A stretch of 64,000 nucleotides of DNA from Symbiodinium natans (GCA_905221605.1 CAJNDS010000287.1:62001-126000), one strand, 5' to 3'. Positions 38,236-51,118 are shown, counted from the stretch's first letter. The notes: generated from the letters alone by a model not told the origin. A program made the numbers and translations.

Positions 38236-38342
38236 TCATGCTCCTGATGCGCCCCCGGGGTCCCGCCCCGGGAGCCGCTGATGCTCCTGATGCGCGCCTG
38301 GGGGTCCCGGGCTGGACCCGCTGATGCTCATGATGCGCGCCC
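38236..38342. repeat. About 45-bp tandem repeat around GATGCTCCTGATGCGC
   Basis: About 2.4 copies of a GC-rich unit containing GCTGATGCTCCTGATGCGC and a GGTCCCGG core. The CCCCGGGGTCCCGCCCCGGG part can form a hairpin. Confidence 0.7.
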
Positions 38343-38639
38343 TCTGGGGGCCTCCGTGGCGACGCAAAAAACCACGAAAAAAAAACCGTTCACCGGCGGC
38401 ACGCGGGGGTCGGCGGCACTGGCGTCCGGCCTAATTCTGCTTCGCAGAAGGCCAGAGGCCAGCAAGGCTATTCCCGGGACGACCCGGGCTAAAAGGTCCG
38501 CATTTGCTCGGTCCTTTGGGGACCTCGCGCTGCCCGATTTAAAGGCTGACGCCGCTGCCGCCGACCCCCGAGGTAAGCGCTGCGGATGAAGTATGATTGA
38601 TAGCCTTGGCAATTCCTTCTGCCAGGGGTCTCTTCATGG

Positions 38640-39180
38640 GTTCTGGGTAGGGGGGGGGGTAGGGTGCAGCCAACACAAAACGCGTGGTTCCATCTGCTTA
38701 ACCGCTTTGGGTCCTTGTCCTGTGGGCTAGGCAGGCGGGGTAGGGTAGGGAAGGGGGCAGGGAGGTCGTGGTGGGGGGGGTAGGGCGGGGGGGGGGGGGG
38801 GGGGTTTGGGGGGGGGGGGGGGGGGGGACACAAAACACGTGGTTCCACCAAAAACAACAAATCCGGTTGTTTTTGGTCCTTCGGCCGCCTAGGCAGGCGG
38901 GGGAGGGGGCGGGGGTTGGGAAGGGGGGGAAAGGGGCAGGGTGGGTGGGGGGGGGCAAAAAGGGGGGGGAAGGGGGTGGGTGGGGGGGGGTTGGGGAAGG
39001 GTCGAAAGGTAGGGGTTGGGGGTTGGGGGGGGCGGGTTTTGGGTAGGGCGGGGGGGGGGAAGGGGCAACAAAGAGAAGGGCAAGGGCGGGTGGGGAGGGC
39101 GGGGGGCGGGTAGGGAAATGGGTCACAAAACGTTGGAGTATGGAGGTGGGTTACAATACGCGTGGTTCCACCAGGTAGGA
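38640..39180. repeat. G-rich tract with three copies of an ACAAAACRCGTGGTTCCA motif
   Basis: The + strand is extremely G-rich, with runs up to about 20 G. A motif close to ACAAAACACGTGGTTCCA recurs near 38680, 38829 and 39151, the first two followed by GGTCCTT...AGGCAGGCGG. This indicates an old repeat of about 150-320 bp with expanded G tracts between copies. Poly-Pro and poly-Gly frames here are artefacts of composition. Confidence 0.7.
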
Positions 39181-41470
39181 AGCAAACCGCGCGGGTCCAT
39201 GGGGAAGGGCACTAGCGGGTCCAGCGGGAAAGGTACGAGTCCAGCTTTTTGACGCCGACAAAGGGGGTCGGCGGATTATGTCCGCATGAGTGTACCCTCA
39301 TCCGAATCGTACACCATCTGATCCCGATGAGCAGCTCATGTAGGGGATTCACAAAGCCGAGCTCCGATCTCAGATCTCGATGTAACTCTGGGGCTACACA
39401 GTACTTTCCGATCTTTTGTTACTGTGAGGCCAATGCACCACGCCTTGGCTTTATCCCTCCTCTTCCCTGTCACACCTTGAGACTCACTTGAGGCCCTGCC
39501 TTAAATTAGAACCCACCCGATAAGACTGAGATGTGGCACCCTGTGATGTCAATCAAATGGTCACTACACAATCCGGCAGAGAATCCCACAAACATCCCAC
39601 AGAGCATTCTTCACGCAGATCCCGGCAGAGTACAGTCACTGCACTCGTCAACTTGCCTAGTTAGTTGTAGGTATGGGATGTTCGAAGTGGCCTTATTGCT
39701 ACGTGACCCGCCTCGGCCGAGAACGACTAACCAAGATGTGCAATGACGGGCCACGGCGGCGAGTGCGAGCCGGCAACACGTGGTGTGTTTTGTAGGTATG
39801 TTTGGAGATATAGGCAGCAGTGATCTCACCTTGCAACGACTTGTGTCGCTTCGGAGCTTTTGGAAGCTGGCGACTCCAACCCTGGTGCCTCAATAATTGC
39901 CCTATTGGCTGCTTGTAGTTTACAGTTTGTTGCTGACTCTTCCTGACAAGTGAAGAAGTGCTTGGCAGAAGTCGATGAGGGTTTCTGCCGCCTTTCTTTG
40001 GGTTTGGGCCAGACCACGAATAATACACTGCCGCCAGAATTCTTAAGGGGGTATGGAATTGGGGGGGGGGGGGGGCACTTCGCATGTAAATCTCACGTGT
40101 TCGTCCGACGGCGAGGTGACTGCAGGGGATCGTTAAGGAATGTGTCCGTATGTTTGTTCACGTTTTGCGCAGTTGGCAAGACCAGCCATGAAAGGAGCAG
40201 GCCCTGCTTACGTCACGTCCGCCTGCCTCCAAGAGGCGCTGGATTATCGTATTATCGCCTCGGTGCGATTCATGGTCATGTGACATGGAATTCAATGTGG
40301 AGCTCTGCTCTCCGTGCCTTTCCCTGCTGGGGCTGGTATAGGGTTGTGGATAAGCCTATGTGCGCCACTTGCATCCCAAGCGCCGAAGCCAACCATTGTG
40401 GCATTGGTGATTTGAATCTGGACTGCCGGCCGATCTCCACCTGCAGAAGTTGCATCCTTTTAACGCTCGCTCCCTCGGGACAGCGCCACCCTCCCCAATT
40501 TGCAAGCAACCGCAGAACTGGTCGTAGTACTGGTACCAACAGAGCACAGACGTAGTCGTGAAGTGTTAAACTAATAACAATCGGGGGGGGGGAAACCCCC
40601 TCTCCGGGAGTCCCAAACGCTCTTCCGATTGCTTTCGCTTCTCTAAAGAGTTCTCACACTCCTGAGAGCACTTCTGAGTCCAAGCTTTCTGTGCAAGCTT
40701 CGTCTTTGTGCATGTGGGATGGATCGTTGAGGAAGGAGAGCGAGCTCGTGGCACTGATGGACAAGCATGGCATCGGCACTGATGCCAGAATCCCCAGCAC
40801 GTGGCAGCTCTGCTGCAAGTGACCCTCTGGGTCCTTCTCATGTCGCTCTCGTTTCTAAATGTCGTATTCTTATGCTACGCTGCACATCACAAAGTCAGAA
40901 TGTAACAGCGTCTTTCGCATGATTGGCTGCGGCTGGGGGATGTGGCGGATGTCAGGAAAAGCATCTGCAACAAAAACTGCGTAAGATGGTTTGTGGCCCG
41001 CGAGTACTTGGCAGCTCACGGCACACCGTAGCGTTAAAGCAGAGACTCAGAGACTGTAGGATCAGAGCTCAGGAAAACCAGGGCTCTCCCTTCTAAGGTC
41101 CCAACGTCACTCGGGCTCAGCTGCTGTGCGGCCTTGCAGGCTAGGACAGGGCGAGACGTCAGCCTATATTGGAGTTCAGATGAGGCTCCTGATATCGTAG
41201 TTCTCTCCACGGCAGCGGCAGGGACGTAACTACTAAGGTTGCTGGAGTTGCTGTTGTTCTCAGGAGTTGGATGCAGAGCTTTGCCGGCCCCGCATCCGAG
41301 CCTACATGGTGCCGCAACAGCAGAGATTCTGTTGTGATGTGTCGTCCCATGCCGAGAAGGGCTGTTGCCCGCAAGTGCATATGGGCATTGCATAAGTCTG
41401 CATGAACGGGAGTGGAGGATGTCAACTGAACACAGGTCAATCACCGGAGTTTTGCCTCCCGGGACGGTCG
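39181..41470. other. Stretch without a recognisable gene
   Basis: I see nothing I can name. There are G runs near 40061-40076 and 40584-40592. No frame has domain-like content. Confidence 0.4.
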
Positions 41471-41820
41471 CGCGCGGATTCGGAAACTAAAAGCGCGGAT
41501 TCGGAAACTAAAAGCACGGATTCGGAATCTAAAAACGCGGATTCGGAAACTGAAAAACGCGGATTCGGAAACTGCAAGCGCGGATTCGGAAACTAAGCAC
41601 GCGGATTCGGAAACTTCCGAGCGCGGATTCGGAAACCAAGATTCGGAAACTTGAAGCGCGGATTCGGAAACTGGAAAACACATATTCGGAAATTGGAAGC
41701 GCGGATTCAGAAACCGAAAAAAACGGATTCGAAAACTGAAAGCGCGGATTCGGAAACCAAAAAATGGATTCAGAAACTGAACGCGCGGATTCGGAAACTG
41801 GGAAACTGGAAGCGCGGATT
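41471..41820. repeat. About 20-bp satellite array, GCGGATTCGGAAACT orientation
   Basis: About 17 diverged copies of GCGGATTCGGAAACTAAAA. Units vary from 17 to 22 nt. Read on the opposite strand the unit is AGTTTCCGAATCCGC, which is close to the unit of the array at 44356-44665. Confidence 0.9.
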
Positions 41821-42048
41821 GGGGACCCCTAATCCCCAAACCCCGAAACCCACAACCCTGCAGGACAGCATGATGATGTTCGGGTTGTCGCACGTCCACG
41901 TGTCCTGGTCAAGGAAACTTGTTGGGGATTTAGGGGAAGGATTGTTGCTTTAGCAACCTCGGAAAATACTAGGGTTAAGGGTGTAGGGTCCTGAAAGGGA
42001 TGTGTAAGGAAGCCACATCCCTAAGTGGGAATGAGGGCCCTGGATGAT

Positions 42049-42204
42049 CTGGCCATTCGCACGGACTGGTAACACGGACGTAATCATCGGTCGGGCATGG
42101 ATGCTCTGGCCAATCGCACGCGCTGGTAACACGGACGGAATCATCGTGCGGGCATGGATGCTCTGGCCAATCGCACGGACTGGCAACACGGACGGAATCA
42201 TCGT
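42049..42204. repeat. 57-bp tandem repeat, nearly three copies
   Basis: Units start with CTGGCCAATCGCAC at 42049, 42106 and 42163, exactly 57 nt apart, and differ by a few substitutions. The second and third are closest to each other. Confidence 0.9.
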
Positions 42205-42227
42205 TGGGGGGGAGGGGGGGGGGGGGG

Positions 42228-44350
42228 GTGAGATTGAATATGAGAGTAGATAGTACAAATGAGGGGGGGTGGGATTAAAAATATCTCTGAGAGAAGAGTT
42301 GAAGGTCAAAGGGGTGTGAACAAATGAGGGGGGTTGAAAAAATCCGGAGAGAAGAATTGAAACTCGAAGTGTGGAAAAAAAAGTGAGGTGAGAGGAGAAA
42401 TGAGGGAGGGGGGGTGAGATTGAGTACAATCGAGAGTAGATCTGAGAGAAGAGTTGAAAGTCGAGGCGTGAGTGCAAATGAGTAGGGGTGAGATTTAACA
42501 TAATTGAGAGTAGAGTTGAATGTCGAAGTGTGAGTACAAATGAGGGGGGGGTGGGATTTAGAAATATCTCTGAGAGAAGAGTTGAAGGTCGAGGCGTGTG
42601 AACAAATGAGGGGGGTGTGATTTAAAATAAACCGGAGAGAAGAATAGAAACTCGAAGTGTGGGGAGAAATGAGTGAGGTGAGAGGAGAAATGAGGGAGGT
42701 GAGATTTAAAAATTGACAGTAGAGTTGAATGTTGAAGTGTGAGTACAAATGAGGGGGGGTGGGATTTCAAAATATCTCTGAGAGAAGAGTTGAAAGTCGA
42801 GGTGTGAGTACAAATGAGTGGGGGTGAGATTTAACATAGTTGAGAGGTGTGAGTACAAATGAGTGGGGGCGAGATTTAACATAATTGAGAGTAGAGTTGA
42901 ATGTCGAAGTGTGAGTACAAAGGAGGGGGGGTGGGATTTAACAAGACCTCTGAGAGAAGAGTTGAATGTCGAAGTGTGAGTACAAATGAGGGGGGGTGAG
43001 ATTTAACATAATTAAGAGTAGAGTTGAATGTCGAAGTGTGAGTACAAATGAGGGGGGGTGGGATTTAGAAATATCTCTGAGAGAAGAGTTGAAAGTCGAG
43101 GTGTGAGTACAAATGAGTGGGGGTGAGATTTAACATAATTCAGAGTAGAGTTGAATGTCGAAGTGTGAGTACAAATGGGGGGGGGGTGGGATTTAGAAAT
43201 ATCTCTGAGAGAAGAGTTGAAGGTCGAGGTGTGAGGACAAATGAGGGGGGTGTGATTTGAAATAATCCGGAGAGAAGAATTGAAACTCGAAGTGTGGGGA
43301 GAAATGAGTGAGGTGAGAGGAGAAATGAGGGGGGTGAGATTTAGTATGATTGAGAGTAGAGTTGAATGTCGAAGTGTGAGTACACATGAGGGGGGGTGGG
43401 ATTTAAAAAACATCTCTGAGAGAAGAGTTGAAAGTCGAGGTGTGTGAACAAATGAGGGTGGTGTGATTTAGAATAATCCGGCGAGAAGAATAGAAACTCG
43501 AAGTGTGGGGAGAAAGGAGTGAGGTGAGAGGAGAAATGAGGGGGGTGAGATTTAAAAATTGACAGTAGAGTTGAATGTTGAAGTGTGAGTACAAATGAGG
43601 GGGGGTGGGATTTAAAAATATCTCTGAGAGAAGAGTTGAAAGCCGAGGTGTGAGCACAAATGAGTGGGGGTGAGATTTAACATAATTGAGAGTAGAGTTG
43701 AATGTCGAAGTGTGAGTACAAATGAGGGGGGGTGGGATTTAGAAATATCTCTGAGAGAAGAGTTGAAAGTAGAGGTGTGAGTACAAATGAGAGGTGTGAG
43801 GACAAATGAAGGGCGTGTGATTTAAAATAATCGGGAGAGAAGAATTGAAACTCGAAGTGTGGGGAGAAATGAGTGAGGTGAGAGGAGAAATGAGGGGGGT
43901 GAGATTTAGTATGATTGAGAGTAGAGTTGAATGTCGAAGTGTGAGTACTAATGAGAGGGGGTGGGATTTAGAAATACCTCTGAGAGAAGAGTTGAAAGCC
44001 GAAGGGGTGTGAACAAATGAGGGTGGTGTGATTTAGAATAATCCGGCGAGAAGAATTGAAACTCGAAGTGTGGAGAAATGAGTGAGGTGAGAGGAGAAAT
44101 TAGGGGGGTGAGATTGAGTATAATTGAGAGTAGATCTGAGAGAAGAGTTGAAAGCCGAGGTGCGAGTACAAATGAGTGGGGGTGAGATTTAACATAGTTG
44201 AGAGTAGAATTGAATGTCGAAGTGTGAGTACAAATGAGGGGGGGTGGGATTTAAAAATATCGTGAGTACTAATGAGAGGGGGTGGGATTTAGAAATATCT
44301 CTGAGAGAAGAGTTGAAAGTCGAGACATGAGGACAAATGAGGGGGGTGTG
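42228..44350. repeat. Minisatellite, about 65-bp units in a higher-order pattern
   Basis: About 2.1 kb built from related units of about 65 nt. One type carries AGTAGAGTTGAATGTCGAAG and the other GAGAAGAGTTGAAAGTCGAG; each continues with TGTGAGTACAAATGAG, a G run and a GATTT segment. A third type has GAGAAGAATTGAAACTCGAAG with GTGTGGGGAGAAATGAG. The types recur in blocks, which suggests amplification of multi-unit segments. The - strand stays open for up to about 180 codons because of the composition; I do not consider it coding. Confidence 0.9.
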
Positions 44351-44355
44351 ATTTA

Positions 44356-44665
44356 TCGGCGCAAAATAGTTTCTGAATCTCACGGAATAGTTTCTGAATC
44401 GGTTGAAAATAGTTCCTGAATCGCGCGGAATAGTTTCTGAATCGCACGGAATAGTTTCTGAACCGTAGTTTCTGAGTCGCGGGAGTTTCCTGAATCTGAG
44501 CAAACAGTTTCTGAATCGGTTCGAAATAGTTTCTGAATCCGAGAGAATAGTTGCTGAACCGCAGTTTCTGAACCGGACCAAGTAGTTTCTGAATCGGACG
44601 AAATAGTTTCTGAACCGTAGTTTCTGAATCGGGGGTAGTTTCTGAATCCGTGTTTGTTCTCCCGG
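44356..44665. repeat. About 20-bp satellite array, AGTTTCTGAATCG orientation
   Basis: About 15 copies of AATAGTTTCTGAATCGCACGG and variants. It is the inverted counterpart of the array at 41471-41820 (AGTTTCTGAATC against AGTTTCCGAATC on that strand). The two arrays lie on either side of the minisatellite. Confidence 0.9.
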
Positions 44666-47600
44666 GACGCCCAACTCCATCAGCACAAGCAGGAAACGCT
44701 GACACTGGAAATCATTGATGGTCACGCGGTAAACGCACTTGTACCATGCATACGCCGCGCAACTGGGAACCCATCCTTCGAGCGCACGATTTTTCTTTAG
44801 CATCCTGAGGTCCTGTAGTTCAAAGGCAGCCGTGTTGAGAATCAAGGGACTACAGGCACAGGAAGGTCTGCCGCGTGACGCCAATCAAAGAGTTGGATCC
44901 AAGAGCCCACAGCCTTCACACCATCTGACATCAGAAGTTTCCATCTTAACTTGCATTTCTCAAGTCTGCGTGTCTTTTTGCGATGTGCTCCAAGGAGAAG
45001 CAATGTTTGCAAATGGCGGTAGCTCGGCAGAGACTCAAAGCCACGTACACCAGTGGGGGGGGGGGGGGGGGGGGGGGGGGTGGAGCCGCAAGCGCACCCG
45101 AAGTCGACTGAGCCGAGGAAGGCATCCTGGACAAGGCTGCTGAATCCATGCTCTGCATACCCTGCTCTGCATGGTTGATGATGCAGCACCCGTTCCCGTG
45201 AGGAAGACGTGGTGATACGTGGTGAATGAGAACATCAAGCTTGTCCGAAGTTCCACAGCTTCAGGCTCCCTGATGGCGTATAGGCTGTGTTTGACACACT
45301 GTGGCAGAATGAGCAAAGTTTCGGTGGGACGGTGGCGCACATTACAGACAGACACACAGACAGGCAGACGCTTGTTACTAGTTCAGAATCAGGGGGCGCC
45401 TGAGCCTGCTCGATAAGTTCTTCGTCTCGAAGGACCAGATTGGCAACAGCGCATGGCCGTGGAAGAGGCGGCTGGCACTGACGATGCGCTCGCGCTGGTT
45501 GTGGACATCGGAACCCAAAAGATCATCGGCGGCACACTGAGGAGGACCTAAGTGGACAAGAGAAGGAGGCTGCACCGGAGATGTCGAGTTCGAGAGCGAG
45601 AAAGAGTCAGGAAAGAACTGCGCGCCAAGGGAGGTTCTTGCCGCTTTTTGCTGTTTAGCCGTACATCTCCGGGCTGAGCCCTCTTCAAGCTACATCGATC
45701 ATGGAACAGGGGCCGTGGCTTTCGCTGTGCTTCGAGGCTCACGGGTGTTCTCTAGCTCATGGATTCAGTGTTGGTAGTGAGGCTGCATAGCTGCGTAGAA
45801 AGCATGGAATTACAGGGGGGTTAGCCGACTGCACGCAACAAAAGGGACCCCCCCCGCCCAAATCCATGTGACGCCTGCCAGAAACGACCACAGTGAGAAG
45901 ACTAAGGCCCCCTACTGCACTTGGCAATCCAGGATGCACCATGTCGTGTGCATAGTACCCTTACTTATACTTGGCGCTTGGCTGGAAACGGCGACCGCTG
46001 CTTGCGCGCTGCTGATGCGAACTTTACGCGCGCTAGCGCCAAACGCACCCTGCGCCGCCAAAGGGTGGTTCGAAGACCAACGCTCGGTACGCGATTTTCG
46101 GTTGTGGGCGGCTCGAAGATCAAAGCTGGGTGCACGATTTGCGGGTGTGGGCGGCTTGAAGATTCATTGATGCAGCTTTTTCGCCTCGTTGAGATGGTGT
46201 GGTACGTGTTTTCGTGCATGCTCAAGTATGCAAAAGTAGGATGTCATGGATGCGGTGGTTTGCTGCGTTGCATCGTTTCGCTGCGTTTACATGGTGCATG
46301 TGGAAGGTTGCGAAAACCGGGGCTGCTGGCTGTACGGTCGTTGCAAGGGTACTTTGAGCCAATGCACCAAAGAACATGGACATGGATGTACTGATGCACT
46401 GATGACTCCAGAGCTGATAGATACACGCGGGTTTGATTCATGGTGTTGTGACGGCAGACTGCAGATCGGGAAGCATCGCAATGCAGGAGTAAGGCCCACA
46501 TCAAACGATGCCTTGACAATGCATCGGCCGCAAGCCTACTGCTAGTCCAAGTCCACGAAATCCCATGCTGCAAGCGACCTCGGATTTGATGACGGCGTTC
46601 TGCCCACAGGCCGAGTTCCAGTGTGAGTGTGAGAGTTAACTCGGGTGCTTCGAAAACTAGCACCCCGAAGGTTGCAGGTCGATTCTGGGCATTTGCTGTT
46701 GTATACCATACCGGTATCCCTCGCCCCTCATAACTTTGCAGCTCCGACTACTTTCTTCAAAGGCCAGGGCTTAAAGAAGTGTAGGGTCAGAAAGTCGCGG
46801 ACCTGAATGGCAGCGTTTGAGATTTTTATTCTCCACAAGAACTCATCAAAATCCAGTGCTGCCAGGGTGGTGGCCGACACTATGCTGATGTGATAAAGGC
46901 CAGGGACTGTCGGGGCGTTGGGGTTTGTGGCGTTTGGTTGGTTGGCAGGAGGGTGAAGACCCGGTGAAGACCCTGGGCCGCCATAGCTTAGGGTGGCAAC
47001 GGGTGGTACACTGCGAAAACGTGATTCGCGGAGCATGTGACCTCAAGTTCTTTGGAGTTTTCACAAATTAAACAGGCCCCTCAACTCTTTATCCTGCAAA
47101 CCTGACCTGCAAAGTAAAGTTAAGCCGAAGCATGAACACCCTTGTTTAGGCGCTGAAACCTTTTGTCTCCCGCCAGCGGTTCCAAACCCGCACTGAGACT
47201 GCTTTCCGTGACGGGGCTTCCCAATTCAGAAATCGCATCTTCCTTCTTAGTTTTGTCGATGTTGTCGGCAGTTGTTGATCCTTTAACCCTCACTCAAGAC
47301 AGGACCCACAAGGTGAATCCCCGCAATGCCTGGAGACAGGCTGCTCGAAAATTGCAACGGTGTCCAAGCCACGCCCTCGGTGCAAAGGCACTCCCCAAAA
47401 GACCTCAGGAAAGGCGTTTATGTTTGGACGACCGGCGACTAGGCTCATAGGCCAGCTTTGCCTCGCCTGTTGCCACGGTTCGCTATCGTGATAGTCCAGA
47501 GGAGCTCAGGCCGTAGCAGTAGGCAGTACGAAAACTCACTGCTCCGAACCAGATTGTTTTTCGCAGCATGGCCCCTAGCCGCCCTAGCCCTGCAATTAGC

Positions 47601-50600
47601 TGAAGAGCAGTTTGCTGGACATGAACATCCTCCTAAATGGTGAGCTGCTTGACAACCTGTGTTTCCAACTTTGTAACCGTTGTCCGCTTGTTGTGTTGTC
47701 CAGAAACGGACATGTGCATGTGCCTTTGCGGTGTTGAATGAAAAGCTACCAAAGGCTACCAATTCGTAAAGCTGAGTTGCATCCATGAACTTCCAGCTCA
47801 GGAGATTCTGGCAACATCGTTGTAGACCCAGATCGACAGGCCGCTTGGATGAAGATCAGCCTTCTGAGTTCCGCTCGCTTCAAAGTCCATGAGTACAACT
47901 TGCTGCCAACCTGAGCAACATACGTTTACGCAAACGTTTCTTTTGAGTGCACGTCGGTTGGTGTAAGCATGTCTGAGGCTAGGGCCCAGGGGGCAAGAAG
48001 AATACCCTACTTTTTGCACATGCACCTGTGCCCTCTGCATTGGTGTATGTCTGCCTTCACCTCCCAGTGGAAAACAGTCGAAGCGGGACCCATATTCGAC
48101 GCGCGCGTCGGTGGTATCGTTGACCACGTGGAGCGCTACAAATCGGGTGGGGCCGGGTAGGGGCGGGGGGGGGGGGATCTGGTGTGCTTAAGTTCATCTA
48201 CGAGAGCTGGGTTCGCCTATCTGACATGAACAACCTCTTGTCCGAAGCCCCGAGCTTCGCGCTTCGAGCATTCTGTTCTTCTCAGTCATGTATCGTCTCT
48301 GTTGCTCGTTCAGATACTTGCTCATCCCCCGTTAAGATTGAAGCCTTACATGAACTTTGAAGCCTCGAAACCGTGTTTTGTGTCTGTATCTTGCTCGCCA
48401 GTGCTGTCCAAGTGCGGAGGCCATTTGAATCAAAACTGTGACCATTGCCCTTGGACAGCAACCGACATGCCATCAACGAACTGAGTAAAACTTGCCACAC
48501 ATATCTAACACTTGTAAAAACTGTGACCATTGCCCATGGACTTCCAGCCGTCCACATGAGCAACAAAAGCCCAGAAACCATTCATCCAGAGCTTCGTCGT
48601 AGTTGCCACCATCACCCTTGGCTCACGAAGCCAAAGAAGCCCTCGACTCCTTTGAGGGTGATTCTGCCAAAGAGCCTTTTGCGCGGCCCAGCTCGAGCAG
48701 TGTTTGGATCTTCTTTGCCAAAAAGCGTGTTGTGAATCTGTCAACGGTAGGGATGGCAGGTCAAGTCAGTGGACAGCTTCAAGCTAGAGGCAGCGAGAAG
48801 AGAAATGTCGATTCGGGCCTGTCTCAAACGGCCTTGCACCGAGGTGCTTCACCACGTGCGAGCGCGTGAACATGTGTGAAAATGCCAGAGAGGGGGTCAA
48901 GGGTTTATCACACTGGGCCGAGCCCAGCAGGGGAACAATGCCTGCTGGCATGGTTGTCGATGCATCTCGTGATGCATCGCTTGCTGGATAGGTGGAAACC
49001 ACGTGGAACCTTTGACGCTGGTCGATGAAGTTTTCAAGTTTCGACTTTGTCAATGAGTTGAAAATATTCACTTGAGGTGCTAGAGCTCTTCCAGCTTTAC
49101 ACGGCGTACAAGGAGAAGGTGGGGCCGAGTTGAGACGAGGCTTTTCAGGTTCAAGCCCTAGTTGAGGTTGCAGTATGTTGCAGTCGGGATTGCAGGATCA
49201 GAGAATTGAAGAATTGCAGAGTTGGATCGCTTCAGAATCGTTAGAGGGGTCATTTTTGACTTCGGTTTGCTGCATTCTTCGGTGCTGCGGGAGTGTCCTT
49301 GTGGAGACCCTGAAATCTGAAGGACGCCCCCCCGTCAAGCCGTTAAGCCGCGACGTGCCTGGAGCGCTCCTTGGAGCCCATACGCTGCGTTTAAGGAAAT
49401 GGAGTCGAATAGACTTCTTTCCTGTTCTGCTGGGCAGAGCCCCGCAGAACGGCGAAGACCAAGATATCGTCACAAAGAGAGGAAGTCACTCTTCCGGTCA
49501 GATATAGGAGAGCCTTGTACAGAGCTTCTCGGCCAGGCCATCGACTTGGAGGCTGAGACCGGGGGGGGGGGGGAAGGGCTATCCTTGGGGGAGATTTGGT
49601 TTCCTAAACCTGAACCACCTGAAGTCGATCTTCTCAAGGCTGTCTTGGGTGTTATGGGGTTGTGGGGTGGGGGGTGGGGGTGGGGGTGATATCAGAGGCT
49701 TTTCTAAGAAGGCTATAGAGCCATCTTACGCGCCCCATCCATCTTCTAAAATTCTCAAGCCTTAGTTTCCTTTTGTTCCCTTTTGTGACACTGGGTGACG
49801 CTGTCGCTCCAAGGGACAAGGGCCCACAGGTTGAAGTCATGCGACCAGAAATGCCCAGAAACAGAATGCAAGCAATTGTCTTCGTCCCGCGTCCCCGCTC
49901 CTGGAAGGGGACTTTTTGCGACCCGACATCCCAACTTCGCGCCTCATACGATTTGGCTTCTTGAGCTCTAGGTCCACCAGGATCTGCTTAGTCTGCTTGT
50001 TCTTGGGCATCGAACAAAGAACTCCCCGAATAAACCTCTAGAACTACCGGAAAACCGCGGTGCACGCTGAAGGACCTGAGGCGAACGGTTTCTTGCCCTT
50101 GACTGGCTTGAACAAGGGGAAGGCTGTTTTCGCAGTGTTAGGATGACGGCAGGCGCGGCTCGCTGCCACAGAGGCGTCGCTGGAAGCAGCGCAGGTGAGA
50201 TCGTGGAAGGGTGTAGGAGGATGGAGGTATACCGCGCACGTTATGTCTGAAGATGCCCATCACAACTTGTAGGCCGTGCAAGCAGGTAGGCTTAGGGCTG
50301 AGAGATGTGTAGAGGGCTCGCATTGGTTGTGGGCTTGGGCCTCGCGTTCTGCGTCGTCGGACGGAGGCCTCAAAGGCTTCCTGGATTGCATCTGTAGGAG
50401 GAGGCCCTTGAGTTCATACTGGCCTGGTTTAGGGTTTATTGGAGGACGGCCAATTGATGGACGCGGCCTTGCAGACTTTAGTTCTCGGGTGGAAGCGCTT
50501 GGCTTCGGGACTTGGCTTGAGAGTGTCGAGTGCTTTGCCGTGAGGATTTGGAGTTTGCGTAGTTCCAGCAAAGCCTAAACCTGCGCAGGCAAAGATTTTG

Positions 50601-51118
50601 AAGCTGGAGTGTCAGAAGGAGCAGAAGGCTCGTTTGGGTTAAAGGTTCCTGTGAACCTGCAGTTCGAAACAGGATGTTGTGTAGTTTCAGGTGCCACATG
50701 GGAAATATCGGGAACTATACAACCTGAAATCCTAAGCTGCCAACTTGAAGTCTTTTCCAAATCTGACGCTCCTTCTCAGGCAACGTCCCTGCATAGGCGA
50801 GGCAGTCACAGGTGTATGAAGAAGCCCAGCATGAGGTCTTGCCCCAGGGTCTTGGCCTTGAGGGCCAGAAGCGCACAGCCTATTACAGCCGAAAGCGTGA
50901 GGGGGAAGAGAGTGTGAGGGGCTGGGCATCTGTGGGGAACGTTTTTGAGGGAGGGAACAAGACTTCTTGCATCGGGGAGCACAAGTCAGGGAACCGCCCC
51001 CATCCCCCAAGTCTAGGCGCACGTAAAAAGCGTGCAGCCTGTTGGAGCAGAAAAAGCCCTCCAAGATCCGGCCTTAACCTGCTTGTAAAGTCCAAGCCTC
51101 AACACTTCACTGGCGCAG
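44666..51118. other. Long stretch without a recognisable gene
   Basis: It contains a run of 26 G (45055-45080), a G/T-rich patch at 49660-49690 and several G runs. A short frame at 45453-45551 (MAVEEAAGTDDALALVVDIG, ending at TAA) reads like a last exon but has no family I know. A degenerate tRNA-like stretch lies at about 46630-46690. Otherwise I see nothing supportable. Confidence 0.4.
45055..45080. repeat. Homopolymer tract of 26 G
   Basis: An uninterrupted G run, mirrored in kind by the C run next to the retrotransposon at 11082-11109. Confidence 0.9.

Noticed and set aside
38489-39126. Pro-rich and Gly-rich frames on both strands
   Set aside because: They are produced by the G runs alone.
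42228-43660. Long - strand frames through the minisatellite (up to about 180 codons)
   Set aside because: They translate the repeat unit over and over (HTSTFNSSLRD type), change frame between copies and have no domain.
41471-44665. CRISPR-like or other regularly spaced arrays
   Set aside because: Units are contiguous tandem repeats without unique spacers of constant length, and the setting is eukaryotic.
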